Assembly: GCA_028095005.1 (NCBI GenBank)
Contig: CM051460.1
Coordinates: forward strand, 71,401,676-71,465,675
Source: Rhynchospora pubera
Taxonomy: Eukaryota > Streptophyta > Magnoliopsida > Poales > Cyperaceae
Length of the DNA stretch: 64,000 nucleotides
Direction of reading: 5' to 3'
Of the stretch, positions 48,212 to 59,876 are shown piece by piece. The notes below the pieces were generated by a model. That model was given only the letters and a program-made list of their open reading frames with translations. It ran no database searches and was not told where the DNA came from. Position 1 is the stretch's first letter. The number at the start of each line of letters is the position of its first letter. The position numbers and the translations under genes are program-made.

Positions 48212-51200
48212 TTATTTTCTTCCTCCTCTTGCAAAATTAGTTATTCTTGCGCCAAGACGTAAAATTCCACCACGTATTCCGGTTTGTGCTCTGCTACTCG
48301 ATGCTCCTTGACTATCCCTTGTAATTGATGTCCCCTGACTTGTGACATACCTAGCAGAACTTGAGCGTGGATCCACGCTAATGGAATTTCGGCGTGGTTC
48401 ATTTCCTCCTATACCAAGACTAATACGACTTTGAGTTCGTGGATCTACGCTAACAGAACTTCGGCCAGGTTGAACTGGCTCCCTGGAAAAAGAACTTTCA
48501 CCTCGGTTACCTGTTGAAGGCGGAGCTCTATTCCTTGTACTTGTTCGTCTATGCGTGTTGGCACGCCTACCAGATTGAAGTTCCTCCAAAGAGATAGGTG
48601 GTTGTGGGTTGTTGTCCTCTGTGGTTCTTCTTTTTTTATTTTTATTATTTCGCATTGCATCCATCCACATCCAATCACGGTCCTTCTTTCGCCGCCCCCG
48701 ATTAATCATATTCTTATCAGGGAACACCACAGGTCCATCGTAGCGAGGCCAGTTCTCTTCGTCTTCATAGCAGTGGAAGTCACTTGATGACCATATTTTA
48801 ACCATGTTCTCTGTACTATATAGTGGGTCTATAAATTCATCTACTTCCCATCTATATGTACCGCATATGGCAACAACATGAGCACATGGTATTCCGGTCA
48901 GTTGAGGTTTTTGACATTTGCACGTCACACGCCTGGTCGGTAGTTGAGGATCTTCCGGTTGATAATTGCGGTTGATGAGAACTTTGTACTTCCACGTTCT
49001 TCCAGGGAAATCTTTCTCGTTGGGCACCTGTACTTCGAACTCTCCACGTTCAATATCAATGGTTACCACAGTCATCAGCGCTGTAATTATTAAAATATAT
49101 AAAAAAAAATGTAAATATAAATGAAGGTTAATTTTTAGTAAATATTAAAATATCAATGCTTACCCGCTTTAAGAGTATGCTTCATGACTTTTAATTGCAC
49201 CTCTTTTGGCCACCGTTCTCCATCTGCCTGTCTTCCCAATGCTATTTGCTTCCTTTCATTAAACCACTGCACAGTCTTGTACCAAGTGCCTTCTACGAGT
49301 CCAACAACTGGGAGTCTTCTCTCAACCTTGTACCGGCTATTTAGACTTTCAGATCCGTTACTAGTCATAAGACCCCAACGTGCACCAGTGTCAAAAGTTT
49401 GTGCCCATCTCTCTGGTCTCATTCGCTCATTGGTATCTGTCTCGTTTTCTTTACCACACTTCTTAAGATAATCGATAACTTCAGGGTTTGTCACTCGGAG
49501 TTCCTCCCACATTTTCATGAATGGCCATTTCTTTTTCTTGTTAGCCAACTTATTTCTAAATTTGTGTGGTATACCTTTGTCTTTACCAGAAACCTTGTAC
49601 ACATTTTCACATAAATGTTGCATACAATACCGATGTACGGCCAATGCAGGCTCCGCACTTTCTTGCCATCCGTACTGTGGTCTTTTAAACATGTTCCTTA
49701 TTCTCCAATGACGGTCTGAGACAACACAAAATTTTTTTGGTCCCACCACTTGTTCCCTTAGAAATTTCATGAACCAACCCCAGCAAGCTTCATCCTCCGT
49801 TCTCACTAAAGCAAATGCTAACGGAACAAGCCGTTGCTCAGGATCGTAACCGCAAGCCGCTAAGAATTTACCCTTATAGCGACCTGATAAGAAAGAGGCA
49901 TCAATGCTAATCACGGGCCTAATATACGGAACCGCCGCGATACAAGGCCCGAATGCCCATGCTGCTGCTTCGAACATAGCTCTGTTCGGATCACCTACGC
50001 TTTTAAACAACCACTTTATCTGCGTGCCGGGTGTCGTCCTCTGTATAGCCAATAAAAGACTCGGTAGTTTGTTGTACGAATCTTCCCATGAACCAAAAAG
50101 ATGTTCGATTGCTCTTTCTCGTCCCCGCCAAATCTTGTTATAAGTGGGCACCACATTCGGGTATTCTTTCTCCAGTAGAGATTTAACGTCGGGTAAGGAA
50201 ATACCGACATCTCTCTTTACTGCATTTGTAATACAGTTGGCGATAACCTCAGCCGTTAAATTATCATGTGTGAAGTCTCCGGCCCTCCTCACGCATGTAT
50301 GCTCGTGTTCATTCGTTATTATCTTCCAAAATTTGCCTTCTCTTTCTGTACGGGCATACATACGCCACTTACAACCATATTCCTTACAGTTCAATATTAA
50401 TTTTTTCGGAGAACTAGCAGTGGTTTTATGTTGTACATTTAAACGTAATGAGTATTTTTGACACTCTCCTATGAGTTGCTCTTTCGAGAAAAAAATTGTC
50501 CCTTCTGCTAATGGCCCTGATCCATGAGGTTGAGACGGTTGAGGTACGGAATTTCTATACTCAGAAATATCTAGAAATTGCCCTACGGGATGGTATGTTT
50601 CTGTCCTTCCTGTAAGGTAATACTGGTGATTGGGGTTCACGTTTGATTGGGGTCCACCATCGATTCCCTCTGACTCAAATAAGTCCACTTCTTCATCACT
50701 AAAGTCCTCACCTGTTGCATAGTCTGACTGAAAACCGGGACCTCGGTCGTATAAATCATCGAGTCGACGTGTTTCTTCTTCGTTTTCTTCGTTTACTTGA
50801 ACGACATCTTCTTCTTCTTGTGGCCGGCCGTGCCTACTACTACTACTACCACCATGTTCTTGCCTACTACTACCACCATGTTCCCAAGTGCCTTGACCGG
50901 TGTGAGACTCGTAGTATGTACCTTCTTCTTCCTGAAGTGTACTATCACGAGGATCTATACTGTTAGGGTCCCAAGGATCCCAATCTAATGTAATGGTTTC
51001 ATTCTCTTCATCTTGATTGGTTGCATTTGGTTGTTGGTGTTTTTCTTCCTCATAATTTTGTTGTTCATTATAATTATAATTATAATAACCACCTAATTAT
51101 AATAAAAAAAATGTGTTATAATCACATACAAAAATTGTACAATTTGGATAGTTGTTATAATCATTGTACAAAAATTGTACAATTTGGATAGTTGTACAAA

Positions 51201-51777
51201 AATGTGTTATAATTGTTCTTATTAAAAGCCATTTCTAGAAATTGTTCTTATTTATGTTTTTATGCATAGTTAATATTATTAAATCGCATTTTCATAGTTA
51301 TAATTATTCTATAGTTAATATGATTTTAATATGATTTTAATATGATTTTAATTATTATTCTATAATTATTATTTTCATAGTTAATATTAATATAAATATA
51401 TATATCTAAGCAAATAATTCTATTATTCCAAAAATAAATGTCACATAATTAAATTCAAAATTAAATTTACCTTGTGCCGGAAGTAAATCGACATGCATTT
51501 CTAGACCATCAAGTCGCCTTGCCTCAAAGCACTCGTGTTGAACGTATCGCCATTCATTTTGAGAGTTCACCGGCAAAATAATTTGTTGAAACCTTCCGTC
51601 CATAATTACGTTGAAACGCGAAACAATTCTCAAATTGAACTCACCTTGATAAATTCCCAATGAGGACAAAATTATTTGTTTAATAGATTCATAATCAGTT
51701 TGTGGAAAAACATCAAAACGAAAATTATTTGCTGGATTAGAGGGAGATTGATTGACAAAAACACTAATTGAATACAT
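48212..51777 (-). CDS. MURA-type MULE transposase, 3 exons, intact
   Basis: Exons on the minus strand: 51777-51471, 51092-49164, 49080-48212, joining to 1034 residues. Residues 1-103 form a PB1-like N-terminal domain (MYSISVFVNQSPSNP); then an acidic, Gly/Ser-rich linker; a MuDR DNA-binding domain near 299-369 (ending HEHTC); and the MULE catalytic domain with D500 (ISIDASFLSGRYKG), D562 (CVVSDRHW), the CMQH pair and E684 (SNGSESLNSRYK), the DDE triad. A SWIM zinc finger follows with C799, C801, C811 and H813 (CKCQKPQLTGIPCAH). The basic Ser/Arg-rich tail repeats SxSVDPRS. The enzyme cuts and joins the element ends. All three junctions are in frame, and I see no stop codon or frameshift. Confidence 0.92.
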
Positions 51778-51854
51778 TTCTATATGACTAAGAATTAATT
51801 GGAAAAGATAGATGATATTAAGATTGTGATAACGACCAACTATTTATAGTGATA

Positions 51855-52080
51855 AGATCGGAATTTGAGATTCCGATATTAGCAAACAGATTTAAAAGTT
51901 CACGTCAATTCCCGATCAAATCAAATAATTTGCCGCAGTGTGCTCAACTTATTGCTTAGATCGGAATCTTGGATTCCGATCTAAGATTAGATCGGATTCT
52001 CAGATTCCGATCTAAGCTTAGGTCGGAATCCAGGAATCCTATCTAAGCTTAGATCGGAATCCAGGATTCCGATCTAAGCA
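51855..52080. promoter_or_regulatory. palindrome array upstream of the transposase, TIR-like
   Basis: One GATCGGAATTTGAGATTCCGAT unit at 51855-51876, then about four units at 51957-52080 separated by TAAGCTTA or TAAGATTA. They are near copies of the palindromes in both TIRs and lie about 80-300 bp before the transposase start at 51777. Shared motifs suggest that the transposase binds its own promoter region (inference). Confidence 0.65.
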
Positions 52081-52789
52081 TGTCAGGAATCCACCGCCCA
52101 ATCAAATCAGTTTTTGGTCTTTTTCCCTTTTTACTGTTATTTATTTTATTAATTTAATAATATTTATTATAAATATTTTAATTATATTAATTAATAAATT
52201 AAAATTTAAATATATATATTATATTTTTTGTAATTAAAATTGATTTATTAATAAATTATCATATTCATAATTATCATATTCATTAATTAAAAAATAGTTA
52301 AAAAAATAATAGCTCAATATATATTATATTATTTTTTACTATTTTCAATTTAAGTAAATTAATAATTATATTTTAATTAAAATTGTAAAATTAAATTAAT
52401 AATTTATATTGTTTTGTAAATTAAATTAAAGTAGTTAAAAAAATAATAGCTCAGTCAAATTAAATTAATTACTTCAAACAACTAAATAAGATTTTATTAC
52501 ATTAAATTAAGTCAAATTATTAAATAATATTATTTAATTAATTTTTAATATATTAATTTTATAATATATTAATTTTATAATATATTAATTTAATATTAAA
52601 ATTTTATATTTAATTAATGTTTATAAATAGAAGTAAAATAAAATATATTAATTTATTATTTTATCTTCAAAATATATTACTAAAATTTTATAATATATTA
52701 TTTTAATATTAAAATTTTATATATTTAATTAATTTTTATGATAGAAGTACAATAAAACCATGAAAAACGACAAAATTGAGCAGCACTGT

Positions 52790-52985
52790 TCGGAATCCAG
52801 GATTCCGATCTAACGTTAGATCGGAATCCTAGAATCCGATCTAACGTTAGATCGGAATCTGAGAATCCGATCTAACGTTCGGAATCCAGGATTCCGATCT
52901 TACGATACTATTTATATTAAACTGATTATATTGATATTAATTTTATTGGATTATATTATTTTAATATTATTATCCAAAATTTCGG
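52790..52985 (-). repeat. right TIR of the complete MULE
   Basis: Four palindromic units at 52790-52900, one more than the left end, followed by the AT-rich outer part that ends AAAATTTCGG. Confidence 0.9.
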
Positions 52986-52994
52986 TCCGATTTA

Positions 52995-53785
52995 GGTTTA
53001 ACTTGTGTACAACACCACAATTCAATTTATTTAGCCCAACATGTTTGTGCGCAATACGACACGTGTAAGTAGGTGATGGTTATGTTCTGTCACAATAAAT
53101 TTAAGAAATATAGTTGTCGTCATAATGACTTATCACAGAAATAGGAAGTAACAATTGAGAAGACGGAAAAGGCCAATCCCAGAGTATGGATCCAGAAGCG
53201 GAACACAAATAGCCTCAATCATGAATCCTGATACACTTGTTTGTTTCTGGAATTTTCATTAACTGGTTGGTTGGACTAGTAATGGTGTACCGTCTGTTCT
53301 GTATATTGACAAGGAATAATTGAAACTTCAAATATTCTGTTTAAAGTATAGGCTTTTATTTTTTTTTCTCTTTTCTCTTTTCCCTTTAATTTTTTGTAAT
53401 TAATTTTATTTTTTTGTTAATAAAATTTGCCGGTATGGTACTTTGTTATCCGATCCTTAAAAAAAAATATTCAGTTTAATCAAGTGTTCCACCTTAAGAA
53501 AGTAAAACAATTCACAAAGGCATCGGAAGATTCGGAACACATAATGAAACGAATGTTTATAAAAAAAAAAAAACCAAACAAATGGGGGAAGTTCGGACAC
53601 CTTGTAACTTTCAGTTCTATAACGGTCTGGAATTGAATAAACTCGTAAATGGCGTTATTTTTTTTCTTTTGTCTCCATTAATTTCTTGTTCGCGACAATC
53701 AAAATGCTATATTATGACTCTATTAATCTTTGATCGTAAATTAAACGAACTTAAAATATGAAAAAAAATTATAAATACTTGGCAT
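52995..53785. other. intergenic, no gene seen
   Basis: AT-rich spacer after the MULE. No supported feature. Confidence 0.4.
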
Positions 53786-53793
53786 ATGAATTA

Positions 53794-54137
53794 AGAGAAT
53801 ATTTATGGTGCATACTAATATACTGGAGCTTCGGTGCATAATAATCGATCCAAATCATCCAATATGATCTCTATTGAAATCTCATTGCTGACCAAGTTTT
53901 ATATTTTTTTAATTTTTAAGTATTTTTTCAAATTTTTAAAACTGTTTTTTAAAACGGTTCAGAAAAAATAGATTAAAGATTTTCTAAAATAAAAAAATAG
54001 TAAAAAAAAATGTAAAATTTGGTCAGCAAAGAGATTATATTGGACAGTTTGGATCGATCATTTTGAAGCAGATCCAAGTGTTTGAATTAGTATACACCAA
54101 AACTTCCGTACATTAGTATGCACCATAGACATTCTCT
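53794..54137. mobile_element. MITE with inverted arms (relative of the one at 62823)
   Basis: AGAGAATATTTATGGTGCAT on the left pairs with ATGCACCATAGACATTCTCT on the right. Flanks ATGAATTA (53786-53793) and ATAAATTA (54138-54145) agree at 7 of 8 bases. The core (GATCCAAATCATCCAATATGAT ... GTTTGGATCGATCATTTTGA) is shared with the element at 62823-63227, whose outer ends differ. Confidence 0.6.
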
Positions 54138-54145
54138 ATAAATTA

Positions 54146-55149
54146 ATTGAAATAAATAGCTTAAATTCTCAGTTGAAATTAGCTAATGCTTTTGAGATTA
54201 CTAGAAAATGATGCCCCCAATATGTGGGCAATAAGAAAATAAAATAATGGTTATTATTTTTATTTTAAATAAACAATCAATTTGGTAGGTACTTACTTTT
54301 TTCTAATAAAAAGTCTAGCATTTTATCTAAAATTAAGATCTAGACCACACATCAGATCAAATTACACAAATCAATCATCCATAATTGATATAAAAATTAT
54401 GTACATTTACCATCATTTCATAGAAGTTTTCGATAAGTAGTCTTTTCATGAAAGTTTTTATTTAGTATAGTAGGGATAAAGGATATGCTCAGTTGCTCAC
54501 GCTAACAATTTTTTAAAAGTAAAATTAATATATGGTAGCTTTTGATATCTAGCTATTTTTTGGCAAAATTAAATATTTTTTTGAAACACAAAAAAATATA
54601 TATTATGAAGAAAACAATTAGTTGTGCGGTATTTAATTAAGAGGAGCAATATAAAACTGAATAGTTTAGGTTCTATATTATACTTTTAAATATATCTAAC
54701 ACAATCTTTTAAAAAAAAATTATATAAATTAAACATCCGATCAATATCAAGAAAAGAAAAAAAAAAACACAAAATCGAATAACTAGAATATAATTAAGTA
54801 ATGATTCAATGATTAAAGATAATTAAAATTAATTATAGTTATATTTTTTGTGGCTGTCAGTACGTAAAAGAATTCCAGTAAACCACAACTACTAACGCCC
54901 TTCCCAGTAGTCCCCTCTAGTTGTTGATAGGCAGATAGAAAATAATGACGCACATAATAAAGTTGCAGGTGTTCAACAATATATTTGTTCCCATGCTGTC
55001 GAGTAACAACACAAAACCCTTCATAAAACTGCGATGGGAAAATCAAACCACCAGATCTCCCCGCATGTGCTATCATTTATTCATATACAGGATCTCCATC
55101 ACCAAATAAGACGACGAAAGTAATGTATTACCCTCAGATATACGATAAT
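54146..55149. other. intergenic, upstream of the strictosidine synthase-like gene
   Basis: AT-rich. No gene supported; it includes the distal promoter of the next gene. Confidence 0.4.
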
Positions 55150-55155
55150 TATAAA
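55150..55155 (+). promoter_or_regulatory. probable TATA box of strictosidine synthase-like gene 1
   Basis: TATAAA, 79 bases before the ATG at 55229, placed for a leader of about 50 bases. Confidence 0.5.
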
Positions 55156-55228
55156 CCCCCCGTCCCCCCAAACAAGCACCCACTCCTCAAGAGAGGTGCA
55201 GTGCATTGTGACAAGAATTGTCCATATA

Positions 55229-57869
55229 ATGGGAAGTAAGGTTTTAGTGGTGATTGTTGCTGCTGTTGCCACGGCTGCAATTGTCTTCTCTCCAATTCTG
55301 AAGGATGATAATTCAACTGTGATTGCATTGAAAGATGAAGACGTTGAGTTCATACCACTCGATGGTGCAGTCGGACCGGAAAGCATAACGTTTGATCCGA
55401 AGGGAGATGGGCCCTACACTGGCGTCTCCGATGGAAGGATCTTGAAGTGGGAGGAGAAGGAACACACTTGGATTGAGTTTGCTTCAACGTCTCCACCTGA
55501 ACTGTTAGTTTCTCTTGCAGATCTGCCTTTCTTGCTAGAAACTTCTTTCTGTTATTTTGTCTCATGGATATAAATGAAGTTTCTGTCCTTTTGTCTCTTG
55601 GATATAAATTAAGGTACTGTTTCCTTCATGTACATTCAACTATTTCAGATCTTCGAATAATAATTGGAGCCAAATTACTACCATCTTAATATGGTTTTCT
55701 TCTAATTGTTTCCTTCTTTCTTTCTTTCTTTCTTTCTTTCTTTATTTCTTTCTTTCTAAAATTAACTGCCCTTAGTAGAGATGAGTATGTCTAAAACGAG
55801 TAAAACCCTTAATTTTCAATGCAATATAGAAAAATAAAAGAAAAAATGTAATAAATTGGATACATTAATGGGCCTTTCCCAGGTGCTTTTGTTATTGTAA
55901 GGGCATGAGTCACTTGATTAAAATCAAGTTGAATATTAAAGCTGGCTAAGTCTAGCGTTATAAGCAGCTACATGTAGGGCGGTCAAACGTGCAAAACGTC
56001 AGCGCAAATACCCTATGCCGTTTTCGTTCCGTTTTGGCAACGAAACACACCTCATTCTGTTCCTGTTCTGTTTCATTAAACGAAACAATTTTTCCATTCT
56101 GTTTATGCTTCATTTTCAATTTTCCATTGATTTCAACCCATTTTCTATTGATTTTCAGCCAATTTTCGATAAAACAAAACAGTAATGTGTACCACTCCTT
56201 GTTTCGTTTCCATTCCGTTCTCAAAAACAAAATCATTTTTCCCTTCCACTTCTGTTCCGTTTCGGACAGAACAAAACAAAAACGTGCGAAACGGTATGGT
56301 ATTGATAGCCCTAGCTACAGGCCAACAAGTCAACAACTACAAGTTAGTATCCTTTGATCATAATTTCCATAAATAAAACATATCGTGAGAATTACCCTTT
56401 GGCCTTTACTCTTTGTTTCAACACGAACCTTAATGTGGATCTAGAGATTTGAAAGCTCAAGGCAAGGAATTAAGTCTCGGTACTTTCCAAAGTCATTATA
56501 TATGTGAATACTGTTGGAAATTAAACCACTCATGCATGTCATTTTTGGGCAAATATGACCCAAATTTTGTGGTTGAAACGAATTGCTTGTCTTACAATAT
56601 TAAAACTGGAGAACTTTTGTTTTTTTGGTTGTTGAATATGAAGTTTGGAGAAGTGTAGAGGTTCAAAAGATCCAAGCAGGGAGCACGAATGTGGTCGGCC
56701 CTTGGGTTTGAAGTTCAACAAGAAAACTGGTGATTTGTACATTGCGGATGCATACCGTGGACTCATGGTGGTTCATCCTGGGGAAAATGTTGCAAAAGTA
56801 GTTGCGGTAGAAGCTGGAGGTGTTCCCTTCCGCTTCACAAATGGTGTAGAAATTGATCAAACTAGTGGCATTGTTTATTTCACAGATAGCAGCTCTCAGT
56901 ACCATAGAAGGTAAGTAGATTTACTTATCAAATATGAAATTTCCGTGTAATAATGGTTGTATAATTACTGTAGTGATAATGATTATGTTGTGGGTGCTTC
57001 GTGGAGCTACAAGGAAAAAAATTGAAGCAAAATTGGAGAGAACGAAGGCATATAATGAAGTAAACCAGCCAAAATATGTAGAAAGGGACGGAAAACCCAA
57101 ACTTTGTTCTGAGCTGGGACGTACTATTAGTTGTTAATGAGAACCGGTGGATAAAAAAAGAGTTTCTTAATTGACAATAAAAAATAAGTATTATATATCG
57201 AAAGAAAAATGATTGTGGGCTAAATAAATATGTAGATTTATCTTCATCTTACTTGATCCAATGTATCGATTTCTCCATTAATTATTTTTAACATGTAGGG
57301 ATTTCATGTCAACAATTCTTTCTGGTGATCGTACGGGCAGGTTAATGAAGTATAATCCAAAAACCAATCAGGTAGAAATCTTACTAGACAACTTATCTTT
57401 CCTAAATGGGGTGATGTTAAGCCAAGATGGCTCGTACCTTATCTTCGCTGAGACCAGCACCTGTAAGATTTCTAGATATTGGCTTCAAGGTCCAAAAGCC
57501 GAAACAGCTGAAGTAATCACTGAACTCTCAGGTTTTCCTGATAACATCAAGAGAAGCCCAAGAGGCGGGTTTTGGATAGGTCTGCATTTGAGGAGATCGA
57601 TTCTGACAAAGTGGGCCCTTTCATTCCTTTGGATAAGAGAACAGCTCATCAAATTGCCGTTAGATCAAGTCCGAGCAGCTACAACTATTTTGAGCAGCAT
57701 CGGTAGACCAGCATTTGCGGTGAGAGTGACGGAAGATGGTGATATTGTTGAAGTTTCTCGAGGTGATACAAAGAAGAAGCTTAGGCATATTAGCGAAGTT
57801 TTTGAGAGAAATGCGACGTTGTGGGTTGGTTCTGTTGGTTTGCCATTTCTTGCGGTGCATCGTTTTTGA
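55229..57869 (+). CDS. strictosidine synthase-like protein 1, 3 exons, complete
   Basis: Exons 55229-55503, 56644-56910 and 57299-57869 join to 370 residues. Residues 4-24 (KVLVVIVAAVATAAIVF) form a signal peptide or anchor. Then the six-bladed propeller typical of the family: DGAVGPESITFDPKGDGPYT, SDGRILKWEE, CGRPLGLKFNKKTGDLYIAD, FTNGVEIDQTSGIVYFTDSS, LSGDRTGRLMKYNPKTNQVE and SGFPDNIKRSPRGGFWIGLH. It ends LWVGSVGLPFLAVHRF. True strictosidine synthase has a catalytic Glu after the FW(V) motif; here the segment is LHLRRS, so Pictet-Spengler activity is not expected. The real activity of plant SSLs is mostly unknown; some resemble lactonases. The exon 2 acceptor at 56643 keeps the frame (ELLEKCRGS). 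Intron 1 carries an hAT MITE. Confidence 0.9.
55716..55757. repeat. CTTT microsatellite in intron 1
   Basis: A TTTC/CTTT run, about ten units, with one TTTA interruption. Confidence 0.85.
55975..56313. mobile_element. hAT MITE in intron 1 of strictosidine synthase-like gene 1
   Basis: TAGGGCGGTCAAACG opens and TTGATAGCCCTA closes it. The flanks GCTACATG (55967-55974) and GCTACAGG (56314-56321) match at 7 of 8 bases. The interior is rich in CGTTCCGTTTTGG/CGAAACGG-type motifs, like the hAT element at 7360. It lies wholly in the intron, away from splice sites. Confidence 0.82.
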
Positions 57870-59092
57870 ATTCTCTCTTTTTTGTGTTTCGTGTTCCTAG
57901 TAATTAAGCAGTTAATCGTATTTCCTCAAGTGAAAATAAATAATGAAATAAAAGACGTTCATGTAAATTATGGTTAAGAAATAAACAGTAAAAATGTGAA
58001 ATGGATGTGTATATATTTCAATTGTTCGTTGTCATTGATTTATTTTTTATTCCTCTGTAATTAATTATTTTTTTCTCATTTGGCTAAAAGATTGCGATAG
58101 GACACACAAATGAAGTGAAGGATAAAACATGAAATCGAATTAATCTGCAGATTCATGTAAACTGGTTTTAAGAAAAAAACATAAACATGAGGAAATTTAT
58201 GTATCTCAGTCGGTGTTTTGAAAACTGTACCGGATACCGGAAAATTCCGATAATATCGGAATCAGAATAGTGACTGAAACAATGGTATCTGGTATTATGA
58301 GAGAAAATACCGATAATTTAGGAAAATACCAGTAAATACCAGTTATCGACCACCTGGCCAGTAGGGTGCTGGTACGGTTATAAAAACACTGGTTTTAGTT
58401 GTCCGATCAATAACAAAAAAAATGAATATTTACGCTCATCAGTCATCATGACCATAACAAAACAATCGAGATCCTAATTCTGTTTAGATAAACCAAAGAT
58501 AAGATTATGAGATAATCAATTCGGCATTGAGTGAATGCATGTGAGTTTTAATAAAGAAAAAAAAATTAGCGAGTAAGATTTAACCGCATACACATCAAAT
58601 TTGAAGTTATAAAATCGCAGAAAGATACATTGCGTCCTCATGTGAAAGTACTTTAAATTTAGGCATATCACGATTTGTAAATTAAAGAAACAAAAGCAAT
58701 TTTAAATACTAAACAAACTGAAATCAACATTTAAGTTTGTACCAAACTATCAATACATTAATTCTATGGGGATCCTAATTAGGTAGCGCTTTTATTATTA
58801 GGGATCGATCAAAATATAATTTTATGACCAATTTGGACCTCAGAACGTGATATGAATCTTGCTATTTCTAGGACAATGCAAGTGTGCAAATTAATTTGTA
58901 CTTTGCAACTACTGTACCTGAGCAATAAATTCGATCAGTAACTATGGCATGGCTGTAGCAATTGGATTATATCACATGTGTAAGTCCTGCCGCTGCAGCA
59001 GAACATAGGAATTAATTGTACTCACAAGCAAGCTAGAACAACATAGAGGTACACTATTGCATCTGAAAAGGAGCACTTGCCATCTAGGGACA
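57870..59092. other. intergenic, 3' of strictosidine synthase-like gene 1
   Basis: A possible old MITE at about 58211-58390: CGGTGTTTTGAAAACTGTACC on the left, GGTACGGTTATAAAAACACTG on the right. No target duplication was found. Otherwise AT-rich, with no gene. Confidence 0.4.
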
Positions 59093-59100
59093 ATTGTGAG

Positions 59101-59345
59101 TAGGGCTGTGAACCTGCATATACCGTAAACCGTCATGCCGTGTCATTTTATTTTGTCGAAACGGAACCAAAAATATGTTTTGTTTTCTTAACGGCACGGC
59201 AAATGGCACACGAAACGGAACGGTTTAATACATATTGTTTATTGAAATTGCATATTTTGTACATGCGAAATGATAATTGGAACGGTTAATAAAATTCTGA
59301 ATCTGTCCTATTTTCTTAACGGCGGGGCAACGTTTGGCAGGTCTA
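59101..59345. mobile_element. hAT MITE with perfect 8-bp target duplication
   Basis: 245 bp. It starts TAGGGCTGTGAACCTGC and ends GGCAGGTCTA; ATTGTGAG flanks both sides (59093-59100, 59346-59353). The interior has CGAAACGGAACC and ACGGCACGGC motifs. No coding capacity. Confidence 0.85.
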
Positions 59346-59353
59346 ATTGTGAG

Positions 59354-59713
59354 TGGCATTTTTTTTCGATGAGACACCTGATGTACATCTCTTATGAGTT
59401 CATGATGGTCGATGGAGCAGATGAGATCATGGGACTTGAGAGCGCACAATATTATTCGGGCCCTTGGTTGCATCACTGCAGCGGACTCCAGACATCAGCT
59501 AGGCTCTGGGCCTTTGATTGAGATTTTTTATATCCCACCTTGATGCATAATATTATAGAAAGGATCCAATTCAGCCCAACATATGCTTTTGATACAAGAT
59601 TACAAGAAAGAAAGGTAGTTGTCAACTTGTCATCTAATGACCAAGAACAAGCAAAAAAGCGAGAAAGTGACGGGGAGGGGGTTACAATTACAACGGAGAA
59701 CAATGAAAAAGTC
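59354..59713. other. intergenic, no gene seen
   Basis: No supported feature between the hAT MITE and the next Tourist-like MITE. Confidence 0.4.
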
Positions 59714-59716
59714 TAA

Positions 59717-59873
59717 GGCTCCGTTTGGATAGGTGTGGGAAGAAGGGAAGAAGGAAAGAAGTGAGAAGAAGTATTGGGAAGTGTGTAACTTTGTGAAGAG
59801 TTTAGATTGTTTATAATTTTTTTTCTTCCCTTCTTCCTTCTTCCTCTTCTTCTTCTTGCATCCAAACGGAGCC
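59717..59873. mobile_element. Tourist-like MITE, family copy E
   Basis: 157 bp. Ends GGCTCCGTTTGGATAGG and GCATCCAAACGGAGCC, with TAA on both sides (59714-59716, 59874-59876). The interior reads GTATTGGGAAGTGTGTAACT, matching copies A and C. Confidence 0.9.
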
Positions 59874-59876
59874 TAA

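Larger units (their letters stand above)
47139..52985 (-). mobile_element. complete MuDR-type MULE
   Basis: Terminal inverted repeats of about 170 bp start CCGAAATTTT; TCCGATTTA lies immediately outside both ends (47130-47138, 52986-52994), a perfect 9-bp duplication. The TIRs end in arrays of GATCGGAATC...GATTCCGATC palindromes. Inside is one transposase gene on the minus strand with all exons open. A 190-bp tandem repeat lies between the gene's stop and the left TIR; AT-rich DNA fills the right third. TIRs, duplication and transposase are all intact, so it may still be capable of transposition. Confidence 0.93.

Noticed and set aside
48445..48787. ORFs in other frames over the transposase's third exon
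   Set aside because: Shadows of the intact minus-strand transposase frame.
55990..56357. ORFs in the intron of strictosidine synthase-like gene 1
   Set aside because: They come from Phe/Arg-rich translation of hAT MITE repeats.
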